Shown: positions 5,590-6,237 of the stretch, in pieces
How the letters are laid out: the number at the start of each line of letters is the position of its first letter
Numbering within the stretch: the first letter of the stretch is position 1
Source of the DNA: CAMCXT01 sp046302715
Lineage (GTDB): Bacteria; Bacteroidota; Bacteroidia; M30B66
Length of the DNA stretch: 6,237 nucleotides
Direction: 5' to 3'
Assembly (NCBI GenBank): GCA_046302715.1
Contig: JBKCHQ010000129.1
Coordinates: forward strand, 1-6,237
Notes under the pieces: model-generated
Database searches by the model: none
What the model was told of the DNA's origin: nothing
The model's input: only the letters and a program-made list of their open reading frames with translations
Translations under genes and position numbers: made by a program

Positions 5590-6237
5590 TCAATCCTGTA
5601 TGCCTCTGTACGCCTTATAATCGGCCCAACGCTGCTTTACATAGGTTACCAATTCGTACTCGGTATCGAAGGTGGTGTACTGGTTTTTAAGGCCCGAAAA
5701 GCGGATAAAATCGTCGAGTTCGTTTTCGTCGGTATCGATAATCTTCGCCACCATGTAGCGGGTAAAGAGTTCGCGTAGTAGCTCCATTTTGGCATCTTCG
5801 GCTTGCAACTCGGCAATTTTCTTGCGGGCCTTTCCCTCTTTCGAAAACTGGTCGTAAAGAAACGTTATCGGACTTTCGACCGCATTTACCAATGGCGTGG
5901 CTTCGGGCTTTAATTGCTCGGCCTTGGCCAGTTCGGTTAAAATTTGCTCGTATGTTTTTGGCGCCTTTACTACAAAAGGTTTTATGGCAATAGGTTTAAC
6001 ACGGAGCTTTACTTCAACATAATAGGCTTGTTTAGCCATAGAATCGCTGAGAATGATTTTGCTAAACTGATACCCAATAAGCGAAACCAGCAAACTGTCG
6101 CTCGCCTTGGTTTCGATACTAAATCTGCCGCTATTATCACAAAACACGCCGTTCTGAGTTCGGTGATTAATCACAAATGCATGCGCCAATCCTCGACCAG
6201 TTTCGGCATCTTTAACGACGCCGGTAACTTTTACCTG
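5590..6237 (-). CDS. Carboxypeptidase-like regulatory domain protein, 5' end outside the window
   Basis: The stop is at 5590-5592 on the minus strand and the frame stays open to the right edge, so 215 C-terminal residues are visible and the start and any signal peptide are missing. A TTG at 6187-6189 is not a likely start, because the domain continues upstream of it (QVKVTGVVKDAETGRGLAHA). The first roughly 85 visible residues match the CarboxypepD_reg-like beta-sandwich: the 'G.V.D..tG..l..A.V' opening, GVFCDNSGRFSIE, then SLLVSLIGYQ. Proteins with this domain in Bacteroidota are usually exported envelope proteins. The remaining roughly 130 residues (from VKAPKTYEQILTELAKAEQ) are helical and charged, with PITFLYDQFSKEGKARKKIA and LLRELFTRYMVAKI. 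I recall similar tails in uncharacterised Bacteroidota proteins but know no function. It converges on the sulfatase-fold gene with a 10-nt gap, so it belongs to a different transcript. Confidence 0.85.
   Translation of the reverse strand, partial: QVKVTGVVKDAETGRGLAHAFVINHRTQNGVFCDNSGRFSIETKASDSLLVSLIGYQFSKIILSDSMAKQAYYVEVKLRVKPIAIKPFVVKAPKTYEQILTELAKAEQLKPEATPLVNAVESPITFLYDQFSKEGKARKKIAELQAEDAKMELLRELFTRYMVAKIIDTDENELDDFIRFSGLKNQYTTFDTEYELVTYVKQRWADYKAYRGIQD

Noticed and set aside
5577..5592. Bidirectional intrinsic terminator
   Set aside because: Only A and T tracts around a GAG core are present; no stem of useful length can be drawn.
5566..5778. Plus-strand open frame of 70 codons overlapping the minus-strand gene
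   Set aside because: It has no recognisable family features and is the antisense shadow of the convincing minus-strand coding sequence.

Overview
The window looks like a stretch of chromosome from a member of the Bacteroidota, probably close to the Flavobacteriales or Cytophagales. The evidence is the gene set and order: a DUF4271 membrane protein, a Bacteroidota-type uroporphyrinogen-III synthase, rnpA, yidD and a C-terminal processing protease, followed on the opposite strand by a carboxypeptidase-regulatory-domain protein. The protein sequences also read like that phylum. Base composition is moderate and even. I see no insertion sequence, tRNA, rRNA, CRISPR array, integrase or phage gene.

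Layout. Six genes run on the plus strand from base 1 to 5579 with almost no space between them. They are a DUF4271 integral membrane protein (5' end probably cut off by the window), hemD (579-1385), rnpA (1385-1768), yidD (1765-1986), an S41/CtpA-like periplasmic protease (2003-3688) and an LTA-synthase-like membrane sulfatase-fold enzyme (3699-5579). Junctions are +11 nt, a 1-nt overlap (TAATG), a 4-nt overlap (ATGA), +16 nt and +10 nt. This is the pattern of a single transcription unit with translational coupling at hemD-rnpA and rnpA-yidD. On the minus strand, converging after a 10-nt gap, lies the 3' part of a carboxypeptidase-like regulatory domain protein (5590-6237), whose start is beyond the right edge.

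How the genes relate. HemD makes uroporphyrinogen III for heme and related tetrapyrroles, and RnpA is the protein part of RNase P. YidD is a small helper of membrane-protein insertion, the S41 protease processes envelope proteins, and the sulfatase-fold enzyme probably decorates an envelope glycan or lipid. The set is housekeeping plus envelope maintenance rather than one pathway. There is no gap over 300 bases without a gene.

I did not find a clearly new system. The points most worth a second look are the Ser in place of Thr at the presumed nucleophile position of the LTA-synthase-like enzyme, the conserved-looking but unexplained C-terminal half of the minus-strand protein, a small hairpin across the protease/sulfatase junction, and a G7 tract in yidD where loss of one G would fuse YidD to the protease frame.
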